This document shows, one piece after another, positions 10,444 through 19,528 of a stretch of DNA of 64,000 nt. The notes below the pieces were generated by a model. It was not told the origin of the DNA. It searched no databases and was given only the letters and a program-made list of their open reading frames with translations. Origin of the DNA: Stagonosporopsis chrysanthemi (lineage: Eukaryota; Ascomycota; Dothideomycetes; Pleosporales; Didymellaceae); NCBI GenBank assembly GCA_022560025.1, contig JAFISE010000008.1, forward strand, positions 62,001 to 126,000, written 5' to 3'. Position 1 is the stretch's first letter. Each line of letters begins with the position of its first letter. A program made the translations under genes and the position numbers.

Positions 10444-11440
10444 ATGCAAGCCGGCCATATGTCATTACTGCGACCACTTACATCTCAAGTGCCTAGGCTC
10501 ACCCCCCGAGGCTTCCTACAAGCACACAAACGCCCCCTGCGAGCTCAATTCCACACGTCGACTAGACGACCGCTGCAAGTACTCCCCGACATGGCTGACG
10601 AACGACCCACCGGCCTGAAGGCAGATAAGGGCATTGAGCTGCTCACATGGGGTACGCCTAATGGCTGGAAGGCCTCCATCTTGCTCGAGGAGTTGAAGGA
10701 GGCATACGGCAGGGACTACACATGGCAGGGTATCAATATTGGCCAGAATATTCAGAAGGAGGAGTGGTTCACCAAGCTGGGGCCGAACGGCCGCATCCCG
10801 GTCATCGTAGATCATGACAAGGGCGACTTCCCCGTACAAGAGGGCCTTGGTGCGTATTAGCCTATGAGCTAAATGTGCCATACTGACGGCTGCAGCTATC
10901 CTGTCCTACCTCACACGTCATTACGACCCTGATCACAAGTTCAGCTTCTCAGATGATCTCGATGTTTCGCGCGCCGAACAATGGATGGCATGGCAGCATG
11001 GCGGTCTCGGCCCTATGCAGGGACAGGCCAACCATTTCAACCGCATGGCGAAGGAGCGCATTGCATACGGCATGCAGAGGTACACTGGCGAGACTGAACG
11101 CCTTGCTGGTATCCTCGACACGCAGCTCAAGAGCAACGACTACCTCGTTGGCAACAAGTACAGCATTGCTGATATCGCCAACTTCGGTTGGGTCCATATA
11201 CTCCGATTCTCAGGTGTCGAGCTCGACGACTTCCCCAGCTTGAAGGCATGGTGGGAGCGCGTCCTGGCTCGCCCAGCTGTACAGCGCGGTCTGAACATCC
11301 CTTCCAAGTCTGGGTTCGGAAACGACACCTATCTAGAGAAACTCAAGGACGACAAGGAGTTTGCCGAGAAGGAGCGCGAGCTCAAGGAGAAAATCAAGGC
11401 TGCGAAGGAGCAGTACGGATACAAGTACTCATCGCCTTGA
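10444..11440 (+). CDS. Glutathione S-transferase, Ure2-like, with possible mitochondrial presequence
   Basis: Predicted 316 aa in two exons, 10444-10849 and 10896-11440, with a 46-nt intron (GTGCGT...CAG). A thioredoxin-like domain starts near residue 60 (ELLTWGTPNGWKASILLEEL, then LGPNGRIPVIVD with the cis-Pro, then an EGLAI glutathione-contact loop). The alpha-helical C-terminal domain includes NKYSIADIANFGWV. The tail is lysine-rich and helical. The first 49 residues are Arg/Ser/Thr-rich and acid-poor, like a mitochondrial targeting peptide. In-frame ATGs at 10444, 10459 and 10591 would allow a targeted and a cytosolic form. Ure2-type GSTs detoxify electrophiles or reduce peroxides. Confidence 0.92.
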
Positions 11441-12305
11441 GCGATCTTGCTGTATCAACTTCAGAGAGATAATTAACAAATGAAAGACATTAAGAACCCA
11501 TCTCACATGAAGTTCTGTATGTGTGCACTCTTTATTCATCTCCATAGCATCCCATGCCACCTTCATGGCCTCGTTACGGAAGCTTCCTGACCTGTTTCGA
11601 CAGTCCTCCGCTTTCGATGAGCTGATACAGTGTGACAGCGTTTCTCGCAGCGCTTCAGCTTCGTGCGTTGTTGGCCAATCAAAGACGTGCGCACCCTCGA
11701 GCCTGGAACGAGGCGCCGATGACGGCAGCCAAGCATCGCGCAAGGGTCTCTTTTGGCTGCCCTTGAGGGTCACAGGCGCCAGACAACGAGGATTGAGTCG
11801 AGTGCTGGGGCCTGCGATGCAAGGTGGTACGCGTGCAAGCGCTTTGCTGATGCTCAAAACTGCGTGCACACCCACATGAAGTTACATTTCAACAACGCAT
11901 TCCTACTGACTTTGTTGAGACGTATTTGCATTGTTTGCATCGTGTCGTTGCGATTTCATTTCTCTAGAGCTGGCCTCACGCGAAACCACCTTTGTCGATC
12001 ACTACACAGAAAGAGCGCCCTCGTGAACAAGCCTGGCTGCCACATCCTGCGTCACAACGTCATACCCGGAACAACCCCCTTCAATTTCACACTCGAACTT
12101 CTCTCCCACAACGCCTTTGTGTAACAGTCGCACTGTGAACGCACAACGCTATTATCTGGCGCCAGCTATATTGCTACCGCGAACAAGTTCTCACGGTTCT
12201 ATACCCAACGCGCCTCTCATACCTACTACAACCTTCAACTTTTACCTACGAACAACAACAGCTAGGTACGCACGCTCAGCTTCTTTAATACAGTCGAAGC
12301 TAATT
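11441..12305. other. Intergenic / long 5' leader of MARVEL gene
   Basis: About 865 bp. Nothing convincing is coded. The last 250 bp is C/T- and A/C-rich like a fungal promoter and 5' UTR. The MARVEL frame stays open upstream to an ATG at 12117, but that extension does not look conserved in character. Confidence 0.45.
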
Positions 12306-12854
12306 ATGATCCGGCTTCTCATCATGGCACTCAACTTCCTTTCGCGTAGATCGCTGAAGGGCGAAAAGGCGACCATGGGCACCTCATTCTGGTCACACTT
12401 CTCATTGCAAGGCGCAATCCTCATGTTCCTACGCTTCTTCCAACTCGTTCTGGGTATCACCGTCATCGGTCTCTACGCTGTCGACCTCGATAACGCACGC
12501 AAAGCTGGAAGCTACATCGACTCGAAGTGGGTCTGGGCCGTTGTGTGCGGCACTCTGGGCGCCATTATGGCGCTCCTTGCCATGGTGCCCTACTTGATGA
12601 AGACTTGGTTCTTCTTTTTCGTCGACTTCTTCGTCTTTATCTGCTACCTCGTTGCCTTTGGTATTTTTGGAAAGATGTACATTTCTGAAGACGCCGAAGG
12701 CAACAAGGGCATAACCCGGATGAAGAACGCGGTCTGGGTGTTGCTGACCAATATGCTCCTTTGGTTCATCACCGCAGCGTGGAATGGATTCCGCTTCTGG
12801 AAGCACCGTCATGCACGTACTACACACACTGGACGCGGCCAGACGCACGTCTAA
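12306..12854 (+). CDS. MARVEL-domain four-pass membrane protein
   Basis: 182 aa from the ATG at 12306 (176 aa from the ATG at 12324). Four hydrophobic helices are visible: around 37-60 (MFLRFFQLVLGITVIGLYAV), 75-98, 103-125 (Phe-rich) and 145-165, with a hydrophilic loop carrying YISEDAEGNKG and a basic His/Arg-rich cytosolic tail. This is the layout of fungal MARVEL proteins, such as Nce102-like membrane-organising proteins, found at the plasma membrane or in vesicles. The precise role is unknown. Confidence 0.82.
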   Translation: MIRLLIMALNFLSRRSLKGEKATMGTSFWSHFSLQGAILMFLRFFQLVLGITVIGLYAVDLDNARKAGSYIDSKWVWAVVCGTLGAIMALLAMVPYLMKTWFFFFVDFFVFICYLVAFGIFGKMYISEDAEGNKGITRMKNAVWVLLTNMLLWFITAAWNGFRFWKHRHARTTHTGRGQTHV

Positions 12855-12920
12855 GTGTTTCCCTTGATCTCAAGAGGGAGTGCGTGGCATGCTTGCTGAC
12901 AGAGTGCTGCGCAGAGAATC

Positions 12921-13340
12921 ATGTTCGAGGTGGAGCTCGACATTTCTCCTTGGCCCACTCCCAAGAAGACAATATCGCCGATTCTTACACCAGTCTCACT
13001 ACCAGCGCCTCGACGAGCACCACCAGTTTCGAAGCACTATTGGCCCCCACCGTACGCTCCAGCTCTCAGGAGTTCAACTCCTCGAGAAGCCCCTCCGTTA
13101 TTGCCTCCGCCAGCGCTCAAGTCCGCACCTGTCCCTGCTTTCGAGTCTAAGGCTTCGCCAACGCCGTCCGAGCGAGATCATGTCGCCCCAGGGACGGCTC
13201 AGACCACACCCATACAGGCGCCGACAACTATGCCCATATTTCTGATGGAGCATACTCAGACAGGACCGCAATTGAGGAAGGTTTCCACACCCGCTGATCT
13301 TGCCGTTTTTATCAGATCTTTATCGTCGATACCCCATTGA
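12921..13340 (+). CDS. Proline-rich hypothetical protein
   Basis: 139 codons, unrecognised. The frame starts 66 bp after the MARVEL stop. It is Pro-rich (runs such as APPLLPPPALKSAPVP) and ends in a more globular segment containing PQLRKVSTPADLAVFIRSL. Just before its ATG lies a GCTGAC branch-point-like site and a GCGCAG acceptor (about 12897-12914). It may therefore be a downstream exon of another transcript rather than a free-standing gene. Base composition and residue mix look coding. Confidence 0.4.
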   Translation: MFEVELDISPWPTPKKTISPILTPVSLPAPRRAPPVSKHYWPPPYAPALRSSTPREAPPLLPPPALKSAPVPAFESKASPTPSERDHVAPGTAQTTPIQAPTTMPIFLMEHTQTGPQLRKVSTPADLAVFIRSLSSIPH

Positions 13341-14058
13341 ATTGTCCAGTACTGTAGCTTTCTTTCCCGCAACAATGCTATTCCGTTTTGCTTAACGACT
13401 GCCATGTAGACGTGATTGTGAGAGTATGGTCACTAATGATTCGATGCACAAGACCTCGTATTCGGGCGCACAGCAGGGTAATTCGTGTTCGCCGAGAGTC
13501 TTATCTGACGATTACACCGATGGCTGGTAAGCGAGTGGATGAATCCAGACCCCTACCGACAGTCGACCTCGGCCTGTCTACGACACATGGTCTTTACTGC
13601 ACGTATTGCTTTCCCCAGGCAAATTGAGCGCTTCGTTGTTGACCTTTCAAGGCGACCCCTCTTTCGATTGGAAGTGTCTTGGCTCGATCAAGGTCATGTG
13701 TACTCGTACCTGAGCAGACCCTGATCTGCTTGATCCTGGCACGACCCTGCCCTGATTAGTGATGTGATCAACAGCGGGATTGTTTGCAACATCGTGTATA
13801 AACGTAGTAGGCATGGGTATCAAAGGCAAAGGGTAATACCGCACAGCAATTAGATCAAGGAAGCAGTTAGATTCACGGAAAGGGTAGGAACGCGCGGTGT
13901 TCAAAGGTGAAAGGTATTTATTGGTATCTCATAGCTCATAATCATGCAGCAGGGACAAGTGTCACACTGCTTTCCAATCTGATCCTATCGATGTTCCGGG
14001 CGAACCGCATTGTGAAGGCATCAACCGTGAAGATGACGAATTATTATGCTGACGTCCG
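13341..14058. other. Intergenic
   Basis: About 720 bp between the proline-rich ORF and the 3' UTR of Grg1. Nothing recognised. Confidence 0.4.
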
Positions 14059-14106
14059 CTGATTGATGTTAGTGAGAGACCAAGATGCAATGATGACGAA
14101 ACTTAC
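14059..14106 (-). other. Candidate 3' UTR intron of Grg1
   Basis: Only 22 nt beyond the Grg1 stop codon on the minus strand, GTAAGT opens a 48-nt segment with CTCACTAACATCAATCAG at its end, that is, a CTAAC branch point and CAG acceptor. All three signals match fungal consensus, so an intron in the 3' UTR is likely. Confidence 0.65.
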
Positions 14107-14127
14107 CAAGTGATGCGACTGAGATGC

Positions 14128-14397
14128 TTAGATGGAGCGCTTGTTGGCCTCAGCGGAGCCCTCGTGCTTGGACTGGTCGATCTTGTCGCCGGCAGCACCG
14201 AGAGCGCCAGAGACGCGGTCGGTGACAGAGTCCTGTCCGGGAACGTTGCCCTTGGCCTGCTGCTTGTTGGCCTCCTTGGAAGCCTCAGCGGAGTTGCCCT
14301 GGATGGTCTCGGAGACGTAGTTGGCGGCGTTGGAGATGGAGTTGCCGATCTGACCGACGATACCCTCGTTAGGCTTGTTGGCGTTGGGGACAGACAT
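14128..14397 (-). CDS. grg-1: Glucose-repressible protein Grg1/CCG-1
   Basis: 89 aa, single exon. It is a small hydrophilic protein rich in Asn, Ala, Ser and Gly, with the family pattern of amphipathic segments: NSISNAANYVSETIQG, then a KEANK stretch, then RVSGALGAAGDKIDQSKHEG. In Neurospora grg-1/ccg-1 is strongly induced by glucose depletion, stress and the clock, and its molecular role is unclear. A TATA box (14494-14504) and a perfect CRE palindrome (14577-14584) lie upstream, in keeping with a high-output stress-induced promoter. Confidence 0.93.
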   Translation of the reverse strand: MSVPNANKPNEGIVGQIGNSISNAANYVSETIQGNSAEASKEANKQQAKGNVPGQDSVTDRVSGALGAAGDKIDQSKHEGSAEANKRSI

Positions 14398-14493
14398 GTT
14401 GAAGGTTGGGTGGTTTGGTTGGTTGTTTGTGTGGAAGGTGGTAGAAGAGTTGATTTGAGTGTTGTGATGATACAATGACGGAGGGGAGAGAGG

Positions 14494-14504
14494 CTGTTTA
14501 TATA
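14494..14504 (-). promoter_or_regulatory. TATA box of Grg1
   Basis: On the minus strand this reads TATATAAACAG, about 100 bp upstream of the Grg1 start codon. Confidence 0.7.
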
Positions 14505-14576
14505 CAGCTCGATGGGCACAGGAGCGGGGCAGGAACTATGGTGAGAGAAGGCGCGAACGCTGGATCCTGTAAGGCG

Positions 14577-14584
14577 TGACGTCA
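14577..14584 (-). promoter_or_regulatory. CRE palindrome TGACGTCA upstream of Grg1
   Basis: A perfect TGACGTCA octamer lies 180 bp upstream of the Grg1 ATG, with a half-site ACGTCAT at 14595-14601. Fungal ATF/CREB bZIP factors (AtfA type) bind such sites in stress-induced genes. The assignment is inference. Confidence 0.55.
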
Positions 14585-14601
14585 CAGAGCAGGCACGTCA
14601 T

Positions 14602-16962
14602 CAGGTGCATGAGCCACAGCTGCTCCTGGCCAGGCCTGAAACGACTGAATTCAGATCACATGCCGTACGCAAATGTCTAATGCAAGGCACAATTCCCATG
14701 CCGATCCGCGTCATTTTTTCGATGCTAAACCACGAGTTCCAGACTGCGGGAGTAGTGGGGCATGGAGGGGCTGTGCTACGTCATCGTTCGCAGCTCCCCC
14801 GCGCCAGCTTGAGCCTCGCAATGCGGAAGGCAACACAAACAATACCGCAAACAATGCCACACGTGCAATTGCTGACCATATTCACATGCAACCGTACGCG
14901 CACCCGCTCTGATCTCGGCTGTAGCAATTCCTGCGTCACTCGGAATGGATGATTTGCGGCGTTGCAGCTTGCGTTCAGTGGCTCAGCTCTGGCCACCTGC
15001 AAGCGAATCAGTAAACAGGAGGCATTGTACCACTCCTTGATTAAGCTAGGCTGGTCGGGCCTGGATCGAGATCGAGGATGAGCACAATTATTGATGCTGC
15101 ACATTTGAACACGTACCATGACCCCACTGGACCTGTGATGTGTTGCATATAATCAAGAACTAGATGGAAGGTTGATGTACAGAGCGAACGTCAAGTGCTG
15201 CCCATCGGTGGACCTCTCCACGCTCACAACGAACATGCCCCTGAGAAAGTGGACACTATGATGACATTTGTTAATGGCAAATGACTTCAACCCTGCCGCA
15301 CAAACCTCGGTACGAGAGAGAAACACGCATCTACCCTAAGCATTTCTCGTTTCGGAGACTCCGGTGGCTGGAGTCGATCACAGCTATGACGAGAGCCTTC
15401 TGAGGACACGTTGTGATATCGAGCTACTCGCCTCTCAATCCACTTCGTGCTGGATCCGTCTTCCATTTCTTGTTTGCCAACATGGCTGCCTATACGTGGC
15501 GAACATTCACGTTAGCCTCACCAAGCCCGGCGCCATAGGAGTGTCGTGCTACGATGACTCGTGTCCGTTGATGCTGAGCTTCCTGAATCTGGCAGGTTGT
15601 TAAAGAGTCTGGAATGAAGTTCACCATCACATGAGTCTGGACGCGGACATCGCTACGCATCGGTCACCGAGGCAACTTCTGTTTGCGTTAAGCTGGAAGG
15701 TCTTCGCTTCTCGACACCTATCCTACTATGAAGTCGGCCTGTATACGTATGTCGCCGTAACAACGCTGCTCCGGACCAGAGATATAAAGCGAAGCCTGGA
15801 GCTCTTCTCGTGTGCATCGCTATGCTCCTTCGTCCTCTTCCTGTGCAAGCACAGATTCAAGTCGAGTCTTAAACATTTGGAACTTCTGGGAGCAAGCAAA
15901 AGCAAGCACGATTTTGTCTTCGAGAAGATGTGGGGTTCTGTCCATGTACTGATGAACTGTCTACGGTGTCCAGCAATAACACCAACCGTATAGCAAGCGC
16001 ACGAACATGTTACATTGCAACAATCTGAAATAGAAGTTATGACGGGTAAGCTAGTTATCTGCTAACGTCAGCCAACACGCTACCGAGCCTTGGAGCACTT
16101 TGCAAACCCGCGATAAAATTGGATCAAGACGCCATGTAATGGTATAGAGTGCTACAATCTCTGCTTTTCGATCGCTTGAAAAGAGAAGATAGTGTTAGGG
16201 CAGCGTTGAACATGCGAAGATCGCGCCAGAGCTATCTTCCGCCCTTTAGCCGATGAGCTTCCCAGATTGGCCTCCGTGGCGCGCATTCAAACGCGGGGTA
16301 CCCCATATCGTATTGGCCCAAAGAACTGTTCTCTGGGTAGCGATGCATTGCTTGGCGCATTCATCTCCCTCAGTAGGGGTAATCATGTTCCGGGAAGCGT
16401 CGGGTGTTGTCGATCCGGGTGTAAGCTCAGATCCATGTGTAGTTTAGAGTAAGATGCAGTGTCAGAGCCATGCGTTTGGGGATCCGGCTCGCACAATCCG
16501 ATTCGTGATGGTGTAGTTGGGCAGACGTACAATTTACACCACTTGGGCGTCAGCAATGAATCGCCATGCTTTCGTCTCTCGAATCATGGTCTTTTTGTGG
16601 TCGAGTAATTTGAGCGAGGTTGTCCCGTTGGGCTGTTGTCTCTGAGTCGTCGGAAATTCGGTCGTGCAATCCGTGCACTTCGGCCTGCCGTATGTTGACG
16701 CCAGAGATCAACAGCAATAGAGTTTCTATCTGAGCTCAGTCAATGTTGTCTTCACGCACTTCCGCGGCGTTGTTGCCAAGCCTGTATCAGGTCTGTGAAT
16801 AATGGTCTTTGAATAATGAATTGTCGTTTTTACGGTCCTTCTAAAGCCTCTATATCGCAGATGTGACGCTCCGAATCATACAGGGAGCTGGTCAAAGTAA
16901 ATGGCAAAGCCTGGTCCAGCAGGCGCAAACGCCACCAGTCGTTCGTCATGGGGTATCGTGTC
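14602..16962. other. Intergenic, nothing recognised
   Basis: About 2.4 kb without a convincing coding frame, tRNA or repeat. Short open frames here lack family features and splice support. Confidence 0.45.
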
Positions 16963-17848
16963 TCAAAGAATGGTGCATTTCGGCCGATGTCGTTGTCGCC
17001 TTTCCCTGTCTCTTCTGCCGCCGCGTCTGGGGGGTCCGCCAGCTCTCGGGTCTTGAGGAACATGTCGCCGTTCATTCGCGTCTTTGCGAATGATCTGCCG
17101 GCATAGATCAACGAAAGCTTCGTCCACATTAGCTCTCCTGCGTGCGCTGGTCTCAAAGTAGGGCGTGTTCCATTCTCGAGAGGTCGCAAAAGCCATTGGA
17201 CGTGGAATTGCTCGGTCCTCTTCAAGATCAGACTTGTTACCCACAAGGACCATCGGAACGTTGTCGTCTTCTTTGATACGTTTGATCTGTTCTCGCAACT
17301 CGGCGAGTTCGTGGAACGAGGATGCCGACGTTATGGCAAATACAAGGAGAAAGCCCTGTCCGGTTTTCATATATAGCTCTCTGCATACTGTAAGCTTAAT
17401 TACAAAAGAGCTTTGCACAATGTTACCTCATAGCAGCTGTAGCACAGTCAGCATACGATGGAATACCGACGAAACCTCACTTACTGAACTGTTCTGTGCC
17501 TGCAGTGTCGAGGATCTCCAGAATAACATGACGGCCCTAAAAATGGATCAGGAATCGATCTGGCTATGGATTCGTTGGTCACTAACATCCACTTCAATCT
17601 GCTTGCGGTATGAATCTTCAATCGTGGGATCGTAGCTTTCTATCCAGACATTCTGTACGAATTGCGCTGCTCATGGTTAGTATCCATGGGCTTGCTATCG
17701 CTGCAAGTTCGTCAACAACATACCTGTAAGACAACTTTTCCCGACTCCACCTGATACGCCACCATCGTCAGCTTGCTCTAGCATACGATCCAGCATTTAC
17801 TAGCTTACCCGAGCCGAGAACAACTATGTGGTACTCTCTCTGCGACAT
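16963..17848 (-). CDS. RSR1: Ras-family GTPase of Rsr1/Bud1 (Krev/Rap) type
   Basis: Predicted 208 aa in six exons: 17848-17809, 17750-17724, 17666-17587, 17536-17485, 17436-17427 and 17380-16963. Exon 5 is a 10-nt microexon, needed to complete TAMRELYMK. All GTPase boxes are present: P-loop GSGGVGKS (12-19), switch I YDPTIED (34-40), DTAG (59-62, with Thr at the position of Ras Gln61's predecessor block DTAGTEQF), NKSD (118-121) and ETSA (146-149). The C-terminus is Arg-rich and ends in the CaaX box CTIL, whose terminal Leu predicts geranylgeranylation. Rsr1 marks polarity sites and recruits Cdc42 activators. The DTAGTEQF and ETSARRR sequences favour Rsr1/Rap over Ras2. Confidence 0.92.
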
Positions 17849-19528
17849 ATTTCAGGTCTTTCAGAAGTTGTGGAATGTCAGAGCAGTGCACGCGGGGATT
17901 GTCTCCCTGCTTAAAGTGGCACGAGCTGCACGGAAGGACAAGCGGCCCAAGTCGCCGCTCCCTTAGCTCGACCGGAGCTTAGCTGGTCCCAGCGACACTG
18001 ATGCTTCACGATAGCGGCACTTTCTGTCGCGAGGAAATTGTGTTTGGCGTCCCCTGCGATTCGGAAGGGTAAGTGTGCGTTTGCTGTGAACCAACCACAC
18101 AACTGCGGCAGCTTGTCAGCTGTGTAGACTTTCAACGAGTGGCATCCAATCAGCAGAGTGAAGATCTCATGAGCAGTACCAGCAGGCCATTAAGACGAAT
18201 TGGTGACACAGGGTTCTCTAGCTGTACGCGTAGACTCAACTCACTTTTCTCTTCTTTCCTGCGGCGAGGTAGGGGGTTCGAAGAAATTTTCCAGTGGTTA
18301 TCGATAAGGCGTGCTCGAACGGGCAGGTAACAGGTGAGTGCACAGGCAAGTATTGCAGGTTTGCGAAGTGAGGCGCGACGTCGTGGTTAAGAGCCGTTCG
18401 GTTGCCTTGTACTTGGCAAGGTTCAAGGGAGGGTGTGCAGTGACATGTTCAGACTCGTGCAGATGTTGTCGCTGCGCCGGGCGCCAGCTCGACTTGAAAG
18501 CTGCCAGCCGGTGTAACACATGCCGTGATCCGCGCAAAAGCTGCCATGTATTTTATTAAATGGCTCCTTCTGGTCGAGCGTCCGCAAATGCGGTTGGTTT
18601 AGCAGCAGAAATGGTCCGACCGACATCATCGAACAGACCAGTCCGCTGTGCAATACCTGAAGCAGCATGGTCGCTGGGCAGACCTAAACCGGCTGATCGG
18701 GCCCAGTCCGAGCCTCCAATGCCATGGTAGCGTCTCCCGAGCGACTTGACACCACTGCTCTAGCTCCAAGATAGATCAAGCCTCAACTGCTGCCGTTTGA
18801 TTCTACGTTGTATACGAGACTGCAGCTTGCAGCATCTGCTCCCGCTGAAGAAATGCCCGATGGCGCGGGCTGATCCAAACAGGGTCCCCACCCGATTGAC
18901 TCGTTTCGAAATGAAGGCTCAAACATGGCAACTCAATGACGCCAGCATTGAGGGCCTGGTGTCGCTGAAGTGGACTCGTTGCATTGTTCAGTGTGGTACA
19001 GATGCGTCACGGCCGCTTCCACGTGGCAGACATTGACGTTGCGCTGCTGTGCAGAACGCGCCAGCAGCTTGAGCGCTTAGCCATGTAACTGACAGCCATT
19101 GCAAGGGATAGAAAGCCGATGCAATCCTCCGCGAAACCAAAACTGGAGAATCCATTGCCAGGAGGAGCCTTGCGCTCGTCGTTATCTAGAGAAGGTCCGC
19201 CGGCGCCTTGCCGCTTCCCCGGGACCTCGCGTATCGTAGGCCGACTCCGCCTCCACGGAGTTGCAGAAGTTTGACTTGGAGTGGACACAGCGACAGGGAC
19301 AGCCAAAGACCCGATGTATCAGTCTCCGGATTCGTCCTTACGTGAAAAGCTGCATGTGGGCGTGTCAAAAAAAGGCGACGATGCGAGTTCCGCCCAAATT
19401 GGTTAGCATATCGGAAGGCATGACGGACCGAACATCATCTACCGGTGACGCCAAGCCATCTGAGCCCATGCGGAGCAGCTGCATGTCGAGCTTGTTGTTT
19501 GACGCGACGCCTGTAGCCATACCCCACG
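17849..19528. other. Intergenic, nothing recognised
   Basis: About 1.7 kb between the divergent Rsr1-type GTPase and EMC1. It must contain both promoters. No other gene was recognised. Confidence 0.45.
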
